DNA of 64,000 bases from positions 47,408,027 through 47,472,026 of the forward strand of contig NC_079205.1 in NCBI RefSeq assembly GCF_026745355.1, read 5' to 3'. Shown here one piece after another: positions 22,901 through 32,353 of the stretch. How positions within the stretch are numbered: position 1 is the first letter of the stretch; each line of letters begins with the position of its first letter. Source of the DNA: Beta vulgaris subsp. vulgaris (Eukaryota > Streptophyta > Magnoliopsida > Caryophyllales > Amaranthaceae). The position numbers and the translations under genes were made by a program. The notes beneath the pieces are model-generated. The model was given only the letters and a program-made list of their open reading frames with translations. It did not search any database and was not told where the DNA came from.

Positions 22901-24116
22901 CTTTAGAAATGGTATCCGAAATTTCAATAGGAAAAGTGATTCGCTGATTATCAATAGAAATAAACTCTTTTATTTGGTTCCGACTTCGTCTAATAGAGGC
23001 ATGGGCATGGTAATAACTTGTATTATGGTCACCTTGAGTCAAATACAGCGTTTTACTTTTTTGTTTCCAGTACTCATGAGAAAAAGCAAGAAGTTTTTGA
23101 CGTTTGAGCAGGAACCTCTCTTGTTTTTCCTGTAATAACTTATCATTCTGGTTATGAAGGAGGGACGATTGGACTTCCAAGAGAATCTGATCAACTTTCC
23201 GGAGTTGACGAAAAACATTGCCAAACTGAGATTGATTCCAAACTTTGGATTTGATTTTTAGCATTTTGCATTTTTGAACAAGACAAAACATATAGGAGCC
23301 TACAAAGTGTGTACACCAAGTTTTTTAAATAAGAGTATCATAATCTTTACGAGCACACCACATCTTTTCAAAACGAAAGGGCGGGGCTTTGAGAGGTTTA
23401 CAAGGGAGATAATCAAGGGAAACTACACAATGATCAGAGGAAGTAAAAGGGTGGTGAACAACTTTTGCTTGCGGGAATTGGGATAACCATGAGATAGAGG
23501 CAATAGCTTTATCGAGCCGTTCAAAAATATTATTCTCTCCACTTTTCTTTTTTCGCCAAGTAAAACGGTCACCAAAGAAAGGGATATCAACACATTCAAC
23601 TTGGGAAAAAAATTCATTCATTCGAAAAAGCCGAGAGCTATTGAAAACAGCTCCCCCCATTTTGTCCTGTTCCGACCTGATTTCATTAAAATCGCCAATT
23701 AGAATGAATGGAGTACTTAAAGAATTGATGTAAGAACTCAGTTCCAACCAAAATTCTTGTTTGAATTCATGTCTAGCAGGGGCATAAAGAAATATAGCAG
23801 TAAAGGAGAAATTGACATTAAGCAGAGAAATAGAACAAGCAAGGAACCTATTAGCTTTATATATTACAGACAAACTAAAAGGATTTGAGTTACATGATTT
23901 CCAAAATAACCAAATACCCCCTGATAAGCCAATAGTGGGGATGAAATCATAAAACTCAAATCCTACTTCAAGCGCAGATAAACTAGAAGGAGGGGACTGG
24001 GATTTAACTTCACATAACATCATAATTTTTATATTACAACTTTGGCAAAAATCTTTAACTTCTAATAAAGCATTCTTCCTTGCAACACCACGAATATTCC
24101 ATGCAGCAATCGACAT
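19947..24116 (-). pseudogene. LINE ORF2: endonuclease, reverse transcriptase, RNase H; one internal stop
   Basis: 1389 codons. The AP-type endonuclease covers the first 260 (AWNIRG, CEVKS, IGDFNEIR, SSDHCVVSLD). A single in-frame stop follows at 23325-23327; the frame then reopens without a shift. The reverse transcriptase has DKSPGPDGFPPYFF, FRPISLCSTIYKII, IKLDMEKAYDRLEWPF, GIRQGDPLSPFLF and the catalytic FADD (codons at 22017-22028). Next come a zinc-binding region (CPFCNYHSETINHLCFQC) and a C-terminal RNase H with INFDGSK, QAEARGL, EGDN and NRAADFMA, so its acidic residues are present. RNase H at the C-terminus is typical of one plant L1 branch. The single stop should block a full-length product in this copy. 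Confidence 0.9.
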
Positions 24117-24170
24117 CTAATAAGAGATCAGCACACGATCATTTTGGCAAAAAGGGATGCTCAAACCAGC

Positions 24171-25790
24171 TTAGTTTCTCTTCCTCTTCAGGGCAGAAGA
24201 GGCATCATCAGCTTCCATATCTTCATCTCTCCTTCTCACTGAGCCCGACTGGGATGAGAGAGTAACTGGGAAGGCAGGATCAACCCCCAAGTGCTCAATA
24301 TGACGAACTATCGAGCTGTCAGAGTGAAGAGAGTGAAAGGAATGCTCAGCCAGTGAGTTAAACTCACCCAAACTACCAGAGTTACCATTCTCAACCAGGA
24401 GCGTAGTATCATTGTTCTCATCAGCATGCATATCCTGTAAACAGTGGACAGCAAGAGCAAGGGGACTAATGCCCTGAGCCTCACTAAAAGAATCAGAAGG
24501 AATAGAAACCTTCTCAGGGACAGCAGAGCACAAGGGGGTGACTGAATCACCAGCATGCTCAATCCCATACCCAGAAGGCTTAGGAAAATGAAGAGGAATA
24601 AGAGGAGCTATGATAGTAGCCTCATCATCAGAGGAGTCATCCGAAACAACTGGATGCATAACTAACATCTTACCTTTCCCCTTGCCATGCACAGGAGGAG
24701 GGGGAAGCTTACCATAATCTTTCCGAGGATGAGCACCTACAGGACTATGAATCACAATACCAGGTGGCTTTGGAGTAGCTAAAATACCTGTACCACCATG
24801 AGGAAAAGCAGCTGGAGAAGGGACTGATTTAGGGGCAGAAGAGTGTTTTTTAAAATGTTTAGATTGGGCATGAACCACTTGTGCTTGCTCAGCAGTGGAT
24901 TCATGAACTTCTTGCCCAGTAGCCTTAGCCATGGAATAATATAAATCTTTCTGTTTCGGGTTTTTAAGCAATTGCACCATTATCTCTTTTTTAGGAGGAT
25001 TAAGAAGGGGACAAGCATCTATGACATGAGAGCACTCACCACAAAAGGAACATCCAGTAGAGAAATCCTCATACCAAATAATGTAACCATGAACCAAGTC
25101 ACCCACACGATAAACTTCAGCAAATTCAAGCAAGGGACCTTGAATATTGACCCGAACACAAGCTCTAGCAAACCTGATCTTGTTCCTCAAAAGAGAACTT
25201 TGATCAAGCTTAATTAAAGCTCCAATATCATTAGCAGCAAGAAGATTAGCAACAGAGTCAAAATTAAGCAGCTCAGTGGGGAGACGAGGGATACGAACCC
25301 ACAAATCAACCCACTTAATTTCTTCCAGGTAAGGGTCAAAAAAAGCCTTCCAAGGTTGGAGGACAAAGAGATCACCCTGGACATGCCAGGGTCTCTCACT
25401 CCACACAAGGGAGGCATCAACAGGATTAGAGAACTTTAGTAACAGCCAATTATTACCCATTTCTAGGTATTCCACCTCACCATGGAGGAACTTCCAATCT
25501 GCCTTAGTACGAGCACGAATGGTTCTAACATCAAGAGGGGCTGACAACATTTTTGCAAACAAACAACTCTTAGATAATGCCTCAATATCAAGCTTAACTT
25601 GAGGGAGATCATCTAGAACAATGGGAGCAGGAAAAGTGGGGGGAGGAGGGGGGTCTTGAATGGGAGGAGGGGAGGGGAAAGACGAATCAGAAACATGAAC
25701 AACAGGGACTGCATTGTCAGCAGGACCATCTTGAGAGTGAGATATAGAGTTTTTTAGAACTACCTCTTTAAAAGAGGAAGATTTGGCCAT
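24171..25790 (-). CDS. LINE ORF1: nucleic-acid-binding protein (DUF4283 plus CCHC zinc knuckle)
   Basis: 539 residues from MAKSSSFKEVVLKNS at 25790 to a stop at 24171. The frame stays open upstream to 26597, but that part lacks ORF1 similarity and is taken as the 5' untranslated region. A proline-rich stretch is followed by a DUF4283-like domain (RTIRARTKADWKFLHG, LLLKFSNPVDASLVW, WVRIPRLPTELLN). A knuckle of the form C-x2-C-x4-H-x4-C follows (CSFCGECSHVIDAC). The tail is low-complexity and ends in a basic KRKRN. The role is binding the element RNA in the retrotransposition particle. The frame is intact. Confidence 0.85.
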   Translation of the reverse strand: MAKSSSFKEVVLKNSISHSQDGPADNAVPVVHVSDSSFPSPPPIQDPPPPPTFPAPIVLDDLPQVKLDIEALSKSCLFAKMLSAPLDVRTIRARTKADWKFLHGEVEYLEMGNNWLLLKFSNPVDASLVWSERPWHVQGDLFVLQPWKAFFDPYLEEIKWVDLWVRIPRLPTELLNFDSVANLLAANDIGALIKLDQSSLLRNKIRFARACVRVNIQGPLLEFAEVYRVGDLVHGYIIWYEDFSTGCSFCGECSHVIDACPLLNPPKKEIMVQLLKNPKQKDLYYSMAKATGQEVHESTAEQAQVVHAQSKHFKKHSSAPKSVPSPAAFPHGGTGILATPKPPGIVIHSPVGAHPRKDYGKLPPPPVHGKGKGKMLVMHPVVSDDSSDDEATIIAPLIPLHFPKPSGYGIEHAGDSVTPLCSAVPEKVSIPSDSFSEAQGISPLALAVHCLQDMHADENNDTTLLVENGNSGSLGEFNSLAEHSFHSLHSDSSIVRHIEHLGVDPAFPVTLSSQSGSVRRRDEDMEADDASSALKRKRN

Positions 25791-26861
25791 ATTAAATGCT
25801 AACGAAACAACAGAAAGATGAGACCACAGACAGAGAAGGATTAACAGAACAGAAAAACTGAAGGAAAAGAATGAGAAATAAAATCTTACCAACCTTTGCC
25901 TTTTATAGAACAAGTTAACTACCTGATGAATGAGAGGAAGCCAAAATTGACACCCAGCTAAGCAAATGATAAATTCCATCACCATTAATGCTCTTGAACG
26001 ATCAAAATTCTGCATCAAATCCGTCTGCAAACCTAGATCATCATGATGAACTCCTACTGGCACCAAAAAAATACCCAACCAGAAATGAAGGAACCCTCTG
26101 TCACACTCTAGCCTAAAGAGAGAAAGCGACTCAACAGTCGCATTTAATGCATTGCTCAGACAAACCCTAAAACCCCAATTAACTTTAGATTTAAATTGGA
26201 AGAGAGAGAAGCCCCAAATCCAATTGAAAGACTGCAGCGAGATAATTAAGAAGATAATAATGTAATTAAAGCTCCAGAACTTCACATCGAAGCACGGAAC
26301 CACGCGTAATGATGAAAATCTAGCCTTGAAGCTAGGAGGATTACTTGGGCGAACATCCAACAATTGATGGAAGACGCCAATAAAATGGAGGAACAGCAAG
26401 AAAACCAAAGAAAGACGCTTCAGCTTCCACTTTTTACCATCAGAGAGAGGATTAAGGGAAGAAATTGCAGAGACAAAGGGAGAATTGAGAGGATCTACCA
26501 AGAAATTGAATTGGGGCTTTTTTCTAGGGTTTTGGGGCTCGAGCTGAGTTTCTCTCACTAACATCTTTTTTTTTTTGATACTTTTGTTGAAAAACATCTA
26601 ACTTTGTTTAATGAAATTACTTATTGGAGTTGTGCAATAATATTGCACGTGTTAGTTTTTTCAATGGTTAGGTTCAAATTTATTAGAGCACCCTTATTCA
26701 TGAGTGAGAAATAAGATCAAGTTTATGATCATGAAAAAATGCTCTTAATCACAATTGAGAATAAGATTGTGAGGTGAATGGGGTGATTAGGGAAAAAAAA
26801 GGATTGGGGTGAGTGAAAAGATGATCGGGGATGGGAGTGGGACCCACTGCCTGGTCATCAT

Positions 26862-26930
26862 TTTTAAATTTTTTTTTTTGGCTGGCAACGCAGCAAAACG
26901 CAGCGTTGCCAGCCAAAAAAAAGTTTAAAA
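26862..26930. repeat. Strong hairpin near the left end of the PIF element
   Basis: The arms GGCTGGCAACGC and GCGTTGCCAGCC, extended by matching T and A runs, pair over about 20 bases or more around an AGCAAAACGCA loop. It is placed subterminally in the element. It could be a transposase-binding or structural feature, which is inference only. Confidence 0.65.
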
Positions 26931-27219
26931 GTGACACGCGTGTCAACGCCAGTTGCAGCGTGCCATTTGGCACTTACGACACATGGGTGGCTTCGATTGG
27001 GCAATTGAAATATGACCGTTGTAAATTTTGCAACGGTTATATTTTAAAAAATATAAATCAAAAAAAAATAATAACCAACGGCTCTATTTTTTCGGGATCT
27101 ATAAAGAGAGACCCATTTTGCTATATTTTGGATACACTTAATTTTCTCCATCTTCACTAATTTCTTCTATTTGTTCTAACTTTTCTTCCATTGCTCTTTA
27201 TTTTCAAATTCTTATAGTT

Positions 27220-27520
27220 ATGGATCCTGATCATCCTAATTATATAAGAAATCAACCCCAAAATCACTCAAAAAACCAAATGCCTAGGCAATAATTTCAC
27301 TTAATTAGCTCTCAAAATCAGTCAAATTATCGCCAATATTCTCAAAATCAATCAAAATATCGTCAACCCTCTCAGATAAATACCAATCAAAGGGCAAAAA
27401 ATTCTCAAAATGCTTCTCCTCAATATGATAACCTCTACCATGAATCTCCATTTGAAAATGCCAACCTTTCATATCGTCAACTTGATCCTAATTATGAATT
27501 TTCTCAATACCAAGAAGATG
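27220..27520 (+). pseudogene. PIF/Harbinger ORF1, 5' part
   Basis: It starts at ATG 27220 (MDPDHPNYIRNQPQNHSKNQ) and runs as an N- and Q-rich leader with repeated SQNQS units. One in-frame stop follows early, near 27289. This leader is typical of ORF1 of PIF elements, which encodes a Myb/SANT-like accessory protein needed for transposition. The reading is cut at 27520 by the CACTA insertion and resumes at 30588. Confidence 0.6.
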
Positions 27521-28550
27521 CACTACTACAAAAAGCCATATATGTGGACGCTTTGTGCTCGACACCATTAAGAGAGCGTTGGGTGGAAGCTTCACACCCG
27601 TGTTTGCTCGACGCTTAAATGCGTCGCTGACCCTTCTCGATGTCAAAAGGCGTTGAGTTTTAAGGAACTAAACACTCGCCACTTACGTGATGTTTCTAGC
27701 CCGGTATTTTGAAACTTTTTTGGGATAAAAACACTCGCTCTCACTCCACGGCCCACGCCCCCACTACTCAACATCTCAACCCTAACCCCCAATTCATTCT
27801 CTCTCTCCCCTCTGATAACTGCAGAAAGAATCTTTTTTGTCATCTAAATCTTGCAACCTTTGCAATTTTGATTCATTTTCGTAGCTTTCTTTGCTCGGAG
27901 CATGGTCTATTTCATATAAGAGTGTGTATCCTCTCTCTCTCTATTGATTTCTGCATTTTTCGAATTTTAATTTATGATATTCCTTATTACTATGATTTAA
28001 TTTTGGCTTATGCTAACTAGATGTTAACAATTTAGCAATTGATTTTTTTTGATAAAAAGCCTTGAATATATGTCTAGGGATTTTGTTTAATTTTGCTAAT
28101 GCGATCTTTACGAATAATGAAGTTGAACATCACAAATATGTTGACTTGTCTTAATTTATGCTTCACTTATATTTATGCCATCATATGATATGAAGATGAT
28201 GCCATTGTCTCAATTGAAAATTGGCGAACATTTGTTTTAATTTGACAAAGAAGATACCTGAACCATAATTCTGACTAAAGATATGAATAAAGTACTTGCA
28301 TTGCTCACTTAGGAGTCAGGACTTCTTATCATTCGTGTTGCTAGAACTCATTTGTGTTAGTATAGTGCACACCTTTTAAATGTAAAGTTATAGTAGCAAG
28401 CTATAGTTTTTTTCTTAACTACAAAAAGATTAGAGAGATGAAATGGAAACATGGAGCAATTTTATGTTTTGCATTTAGGGAAGTTCACTTGTCCTTGGAT
28501 CATCTTATTTTGTTTTGTGAATATAACATATAAATTCTTTCTTATTTTAG

Positions 28551-28770
28551 AACAAAAAATTGGTGTCTCGATAACATGGTAAAGGAAGTGAGACAAGTTT
28601 TTGAAGGAAGTGAACTGGTTAAGGTTAGACTGTCAACGACTAGGAGCCAGTGACAACGAGAATATTGGGGCAAAACTAATGGTACATATACGATCTAATT
28701 TAGTCCCATCATGTTTTGTATTTCTGGTTTCTAAGAATATAATCAAATTCTTTGGAATTATTCTCTATCT
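28551..28770 (+). pseudogene. Captured fragment of a CRM-domain gene (organelle RNA splicing factor family)
   Basis: After a CTTATTTTAG acceptor-like site the reading is MVKEVRQVFEGSELVKV; after one extra base it continues as DCQRLGASDNENIGAKL and then NLVPSCFVFLVS. This follows the order of the CRM (CRS1-YhbY) RNA-binding domain, where ELVKV, a C-x-G-like turn, SD, KIGAKL and LVPC are conserved. The frameshift lies near 28628. The parent family assists group II intron splicing in chloroplasts and mitochondria. This piece is too short and too broken to act as a protein. The assignment comes from the motif pattern; the exact parent gene is unknown. Confidence 0.7.
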
Positions 28771-28813
28771 GAATTACCAGTTCTAAATCTGGTTTCTGTA
28801 TTCTGGATTTCAG

Positions 28814-28991
28814 GACAGAGATGTATAACAATATAGGATCTCAGCCTGCTATGTTGCGACCGCCTGCTAATTCGCAGTCTAATCCATTTAGAGACGCATT
28901 CTCTGCAGCAGGTTCTGGGTTTATCCGAGGTGGTTTGGGTGCCTATGGGGAGAGAATTCTAGGGTCCAGTTCTGAGTATGTACAAAGCAAT
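28814..28991 (+). pseudogene. Captured first coding exon of a YIF1 gene (Yip1-interacting factor)
   Basis: A TTTCAG acceptor is followed by an ATG at 28821 and 57 open codons: MYNNIGSQPAMLRPPANSQ, then SGFIRGGLGAYGERILGSSS and EYVQSN, ending at an AAT/GTAAGT donor. This is the conserved N-terminus of plant YIF1, a membrane protein of the early secretory pathway that binds Yip1. The rest of the gene, including all membrane segments, is missing. Both splice sites and the frame are preserved, so a chimeric transcript could still use this exon. Capture by the surrounding CACTA element is the simplest explanation. Confidence 0.85.
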
Positions 28992-29426
28992 GTAAGTACA
29001 ATGCTTGGTTAATTCTTTTTAGCACTCTATGTCTTGGATGGTACTTTAGATGTCTCATGTTTTGAGCTTTATAACTTTGTTTGTGTGTTGGTTTACTTAG
29101 TAAAGAGATAAAATACATTATTTTACACTAGTTAAGATTCTCAGGTTAAATAAGGGAACGGAAATACTTGTAAATTGCCTACCATCTGTACAAGTCTTCA
29201 GGAGGCTAGTGCAGGAGGTTGGGCTTGGTTGAAGGCATATACACCGAGTAATCTTAGATTCGAAGCAATTTATATCTCAAATTTCATCACTGTTTGTGTA
29301 GAAGTATTTTTGTGAAATATATTCAATCTGGTTTTGGTCTTCTGCTGAACTTGGTTCTTCATGTGCATATCATCATCAATCAGAAAAGCAGGTCCTTAAT
29401 TTTTTTTCCCATGTTTTTCTTTGCAG

Positions 29427-29481
29427 GTTATATTTTGTTATTGGGTTACTTCTAATATCTTCTCCTTCGCATATGGATCTG
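29427..29481 (+). pseudogene. Possible captured exon of an OXA1/ALB3-type insertase gene
   Basis: A 55-nt open piece between a TTTGCAG acceptor and a CTG/GTGAGT donor, reading VIFCYWVTSNIFSFAYGS. It resembles the last membrane segment of plant OXA1-like insertases (CYW-[IV]-TSN-x-FS). The match is only 18 residues, so the call is tentative. It lies in the same orientation as the YIF1 and CRM pieces. Confidence 0.4.
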
Positions 29482-30587
29482 GTGAGTTATCCATTCTGCT
29501 TTTCTGTCCACAAATAGGCATTATATATAATATTTTGCTCTGTTTTAAACACATCTGATGATAAACATGCTTGCGCAAGGAGGTGATTTTGGCCATTGCA
29601 CAGTTCAGAATGGTATTTTATTTTACACCTTTAATTTACTTATTCTAGAATAAGTTTCAGAGGGATTCTCAGTCTCAGTTTAGGATGATGAAATAAGTAA
29701 CAACTTGGTGTGCATGTTACTCGTCTTCTGTAAATCTGTAATTTGTAGAAAAAATTGCTTAATTGCACTTATCTTGCTTTATATATTGATTTCTTGGGAT
29801 ATATTACATGTGCTAATTATAATTTTGGTCTTATTTTTCATCTTTTGAAGGTACCCGAAAATAATAATAAAGGTCCAACAATCAAGAACATGAAGACACT
29901 ACTTGTTCAAACTGGATACCATCATTGTTTTGCTAGATTTTAGTATTATTTAGCTTTGTAAGGCTACAACTACATCTTCATTGTGTTTTAATTTTGTGGC
30001 ATTTATTTTTAGAAACATATTAGTTATGAAGTATTATATATTGATAAACGTATGTAGGGATTTAATTGTATGAACTACGTTTATGATTTATGATAATAAT
30101 ATATACATTGCTCAAAGTATTTTTATGTAATCATCAGGTTCCATTGTTGACTTTATATTCTAAATTACTATATATTATATTATTGTATTATTATATATTA
30201 TTATTTGTTAATTAATTAGGAAAAAAGTATGAAAAGAGTCCATACAAAATCTAGACGTTTTTCCTTGTCAAGAACGTATGACAAATATAAGAATAACTTT
30301 CCACCCAAATTTCTCTCAACACTAAAAGGCGTCGTGACTAATTGTAGTCAACAAAAAACGTCTTGAATTAGGACACTTTAAAGCGTCTAAAAATTAATTG
30401 ATGGCACCCCCACTAACCAATGTGGAGACGTTGTACAGCGTCGCCATTGGCGACGCTTTGGTGACGCGAAATACCGACTGATTCTGCTCGACGCTTTTTG
30501 ACAGCGTCGAGAGCAAATTTCTCAACACTTTTAAGCGTCGCCAATTGGGCCAAAAAGCGTCTTCACAACACTCCTTTTCTAGTAGTG

Positions 30588-31710
30588 ATATGCATCTCCG
30601 AACAATGATGTTGATGATAATGGTGGTGAATACGAAGAAGGTGATGATGGTGATGGTGTTGGTCAATACCATCAAGATGATGATTCTGATGGTTTTGATG
30701 ACTTTGTTTAGGGAACTCAATCATTTTCGCAATTACTATCAGCTAATCAATCTCAGCAACCACCACAAAGACAACCCGTTTAATCACAAAACCCACTTAT
30801 CCCAGCAACAAGTTCTTGTGGTAAGAGGGTTCGGGATCAAGTTGAAGATGAACTCCTGGTCTCCGCATTTATGAACACTTCTCTTGATAAGATGAGTGGG
30901 ACGTACCAAAAGAAAAATGTCTTATAGGGAAACGTTTGGGAAGCTTTCGAGGCAGGAAGAATAGCAAACCCAACAGAAATTGCTCCAAGAAATGCTGATA
31001 TGGTGAAAGGTCGTTGGAGTAGAGTTGCTCCACGGGTTTTAAGGTGGGCTGCATTTTATGATGAAGCTCTTGCAAGAAAGAAGAGTGGTCAAAACAATGA
31101 TGATGTTCTGATAGAAGCTCATGCATTGCATCGTAGGAAAAATGGTAGGTTCATCCTCGAACATGCTTGAAAAATGTTGAGGAAGTTCCTGAAATGGAGG
31201 TCAATAGTTATAAAATCAATGGAAAGTCCACGTGGTCGCCCCAAAAATCCACAAGAAAATGTTGATTCACCTGGAAGCAGAGGTAGCGGTAAGAGGACAA
31301 GAGTTGATGGAAGCGACTCAATGCCCGAGACACCTACTAGAGGTGAAGGAGGTGAAGTGGACCCACGTCTCTATGGTTCTAAGAAAGCGAAGTCTAAGCT
31401 CAAAGGGGTGTCTGGTCAGACAATTGAGTGTTTTGTTGCATTTAATGAAAGGCTTCAGATCCATTTAGAGGGTAGGACTTAGGAGTGTAGATGTTGAAAG
31501 AGAAGACAAAAAGTTGGAGGTTCAAGCAAGGAAGGTTGCTGCAAAGGAACAAGAAATAGCGTTGCAAACCAGGTTGCATAAAGTGCAAGAGTATCATAAG
31601 AACATGGATTTGCTACGAGCATTGTATGCAAAGGAAAATCCAACAACATTTGAGGAGGGTGTGATTGAGACACTAACAACATGGTTGACGAATAATCTAA
31701 TTTTTCATTG
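30588..31710 (+). pseudogene. PIF/Harbinger ORF1, 3' part (Myb/SANT-like domain)
   Basis: It continues ORF1 after the CACTA insertion: an acidic DDD/GEYEEGDDGD stretch, then LDKMSGTYQKKNVL, WEAFEAGRIANPTEIAPRN and MVKGRWSRVAPRVLRWAAFY, a three-helix Myb/SANT-like DNA-binding domain. A basic GRPKNPQENV region and a KE-rich tail follow. Several in-frame stops and a frame change around 31480 show it is decayed. In active PIF elements this protein works with the transposase to bind the element ends. Confidence 0.7.
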
Positions 31711-31944
31711 ATTATGTTTATGTACTAGTTAAGCTATGAAAATGTGGATTTCATGTTAAAGTTTAAGTTTATGTTTACATTCCAATTTAGTTTATGTTTT
31801 AGTTTAAATTTTTGTTTATGTTTATGTTTACGTAGAAGTTTTTGTAAAAGTTAGCATTTGTATGTTTAAGTTCATTTAATAAAAAAAGGTTTAAAAATGT
31901 ACTTGTGTAAATTTCAAACTTTACTTATTATATGAATTGACATA

Positions 31945-32255
31945 TGAATACAACTTTTTACATAATAGTTATGCTTTTTACATTATTGTACTGCTTTATG
32001 TATTATTGTACTACTTTTTACATTATTGTTCTGCTTTTAACATTATTGTACTGCTTTTATGTATTATTGTACTATATTTTACATTATTGTTCTGCTTTTA
32101 ACATTATTGTACTACTTTTTACACTATTGTTCTGCTTTTAACATTATTGTACTGCTTTTATGTGTTATTGCTTGTACTACTTTTTACATTATTGTTCTAC
32201 TTTTAACATTATTTAACTGCTTTTTACATTATTGTACTTCCCTTTACATTATTTT
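31945..32255. repeat. Tandem TTTTACATTATTGTACTGC repeats
   Basis: About ten imperfect units of roughly 28-30 bp built from ACATTATTGTWCTGCTTTT, between ORF1 and the transposase of the PIF element. The unit CTACTTTTTACATTATTGTT also recurs. It is non-coding, although its regularity keeps two frames open by chance. Confidence 0.75.
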
Positions 32256-32353
32256 ATGCTATATAACTCAAGCATCCTTGTTCACAATTTTCTCACACCA
32301 AACCCAAACATAATATTGTTCACCATTTTCTCACACCAAACCAAAACACAAGA

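Larger units (their letters stand above)
19895..26595 (-). mobile_element. Full-length L1-type LINE with 17-bp target-site duplication
   Basis: A non-LTR retrotransposon read on the minus strand: 5' region, ORF1, a 54-bp spacer, ORF2, a short 3' region, and a poly(A) tail seen as a plus-strand T run at about 19895-19914. A perfect 17-bp direct repeat starting ATCTAACTTTG flanks it at 19878-19894 and 26596-26612, which marks a single complete insertion. The LINE and MED14 share an orientation and are about 390 bp apart. The perfect TSD and nearly open ORFs suggest a young insertion. Confidence 0.93.
27521..30587 (+). mobile_element. Non-autonomous CACTA element carrying several host gene fragments (Pack-CACTA type)
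   Basis: The left terminus is CACTACTACAAAAAGCC and the right terminus CTTTTCTAGTAGTG. The flanks are ATG (27518-27520) and ATA (30588-30590), one mismatch from a 3-bp TSD. The subterminal regions repeat GACGCTTT and AAGCGTC (27550-27660 and 30320-30575). No CACTA transposase was seen. The interior instead holds exon-like fragments on the plus strand: CRM domain (28551-28770), YIF1 (28814-28991) and possibly OXA1-like (29427-29481). The insertion is younger than the PIF element it splits. Confidence 0.88.

Noticed and set aside
20286..24265. Several plus-strand open frames
   Set aside because: They are antisense shadows of LINE ORF1 and ORF2, which carry clear protein motifs on the minus strand.
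25791..26597. N-terminal extension of LINE ORF1
   Set aside because: The frame is open but has no ORF1 similarity; MAKSSSF at 25790 is the natural start and the region is better taken as 5' untranslated.
29850..29930. Possible further OXA1 exon (VPENNNKGPTIKNMK)
   Set aside because: No residue pattern matching the insertase family; the splice sites alone are not enough.
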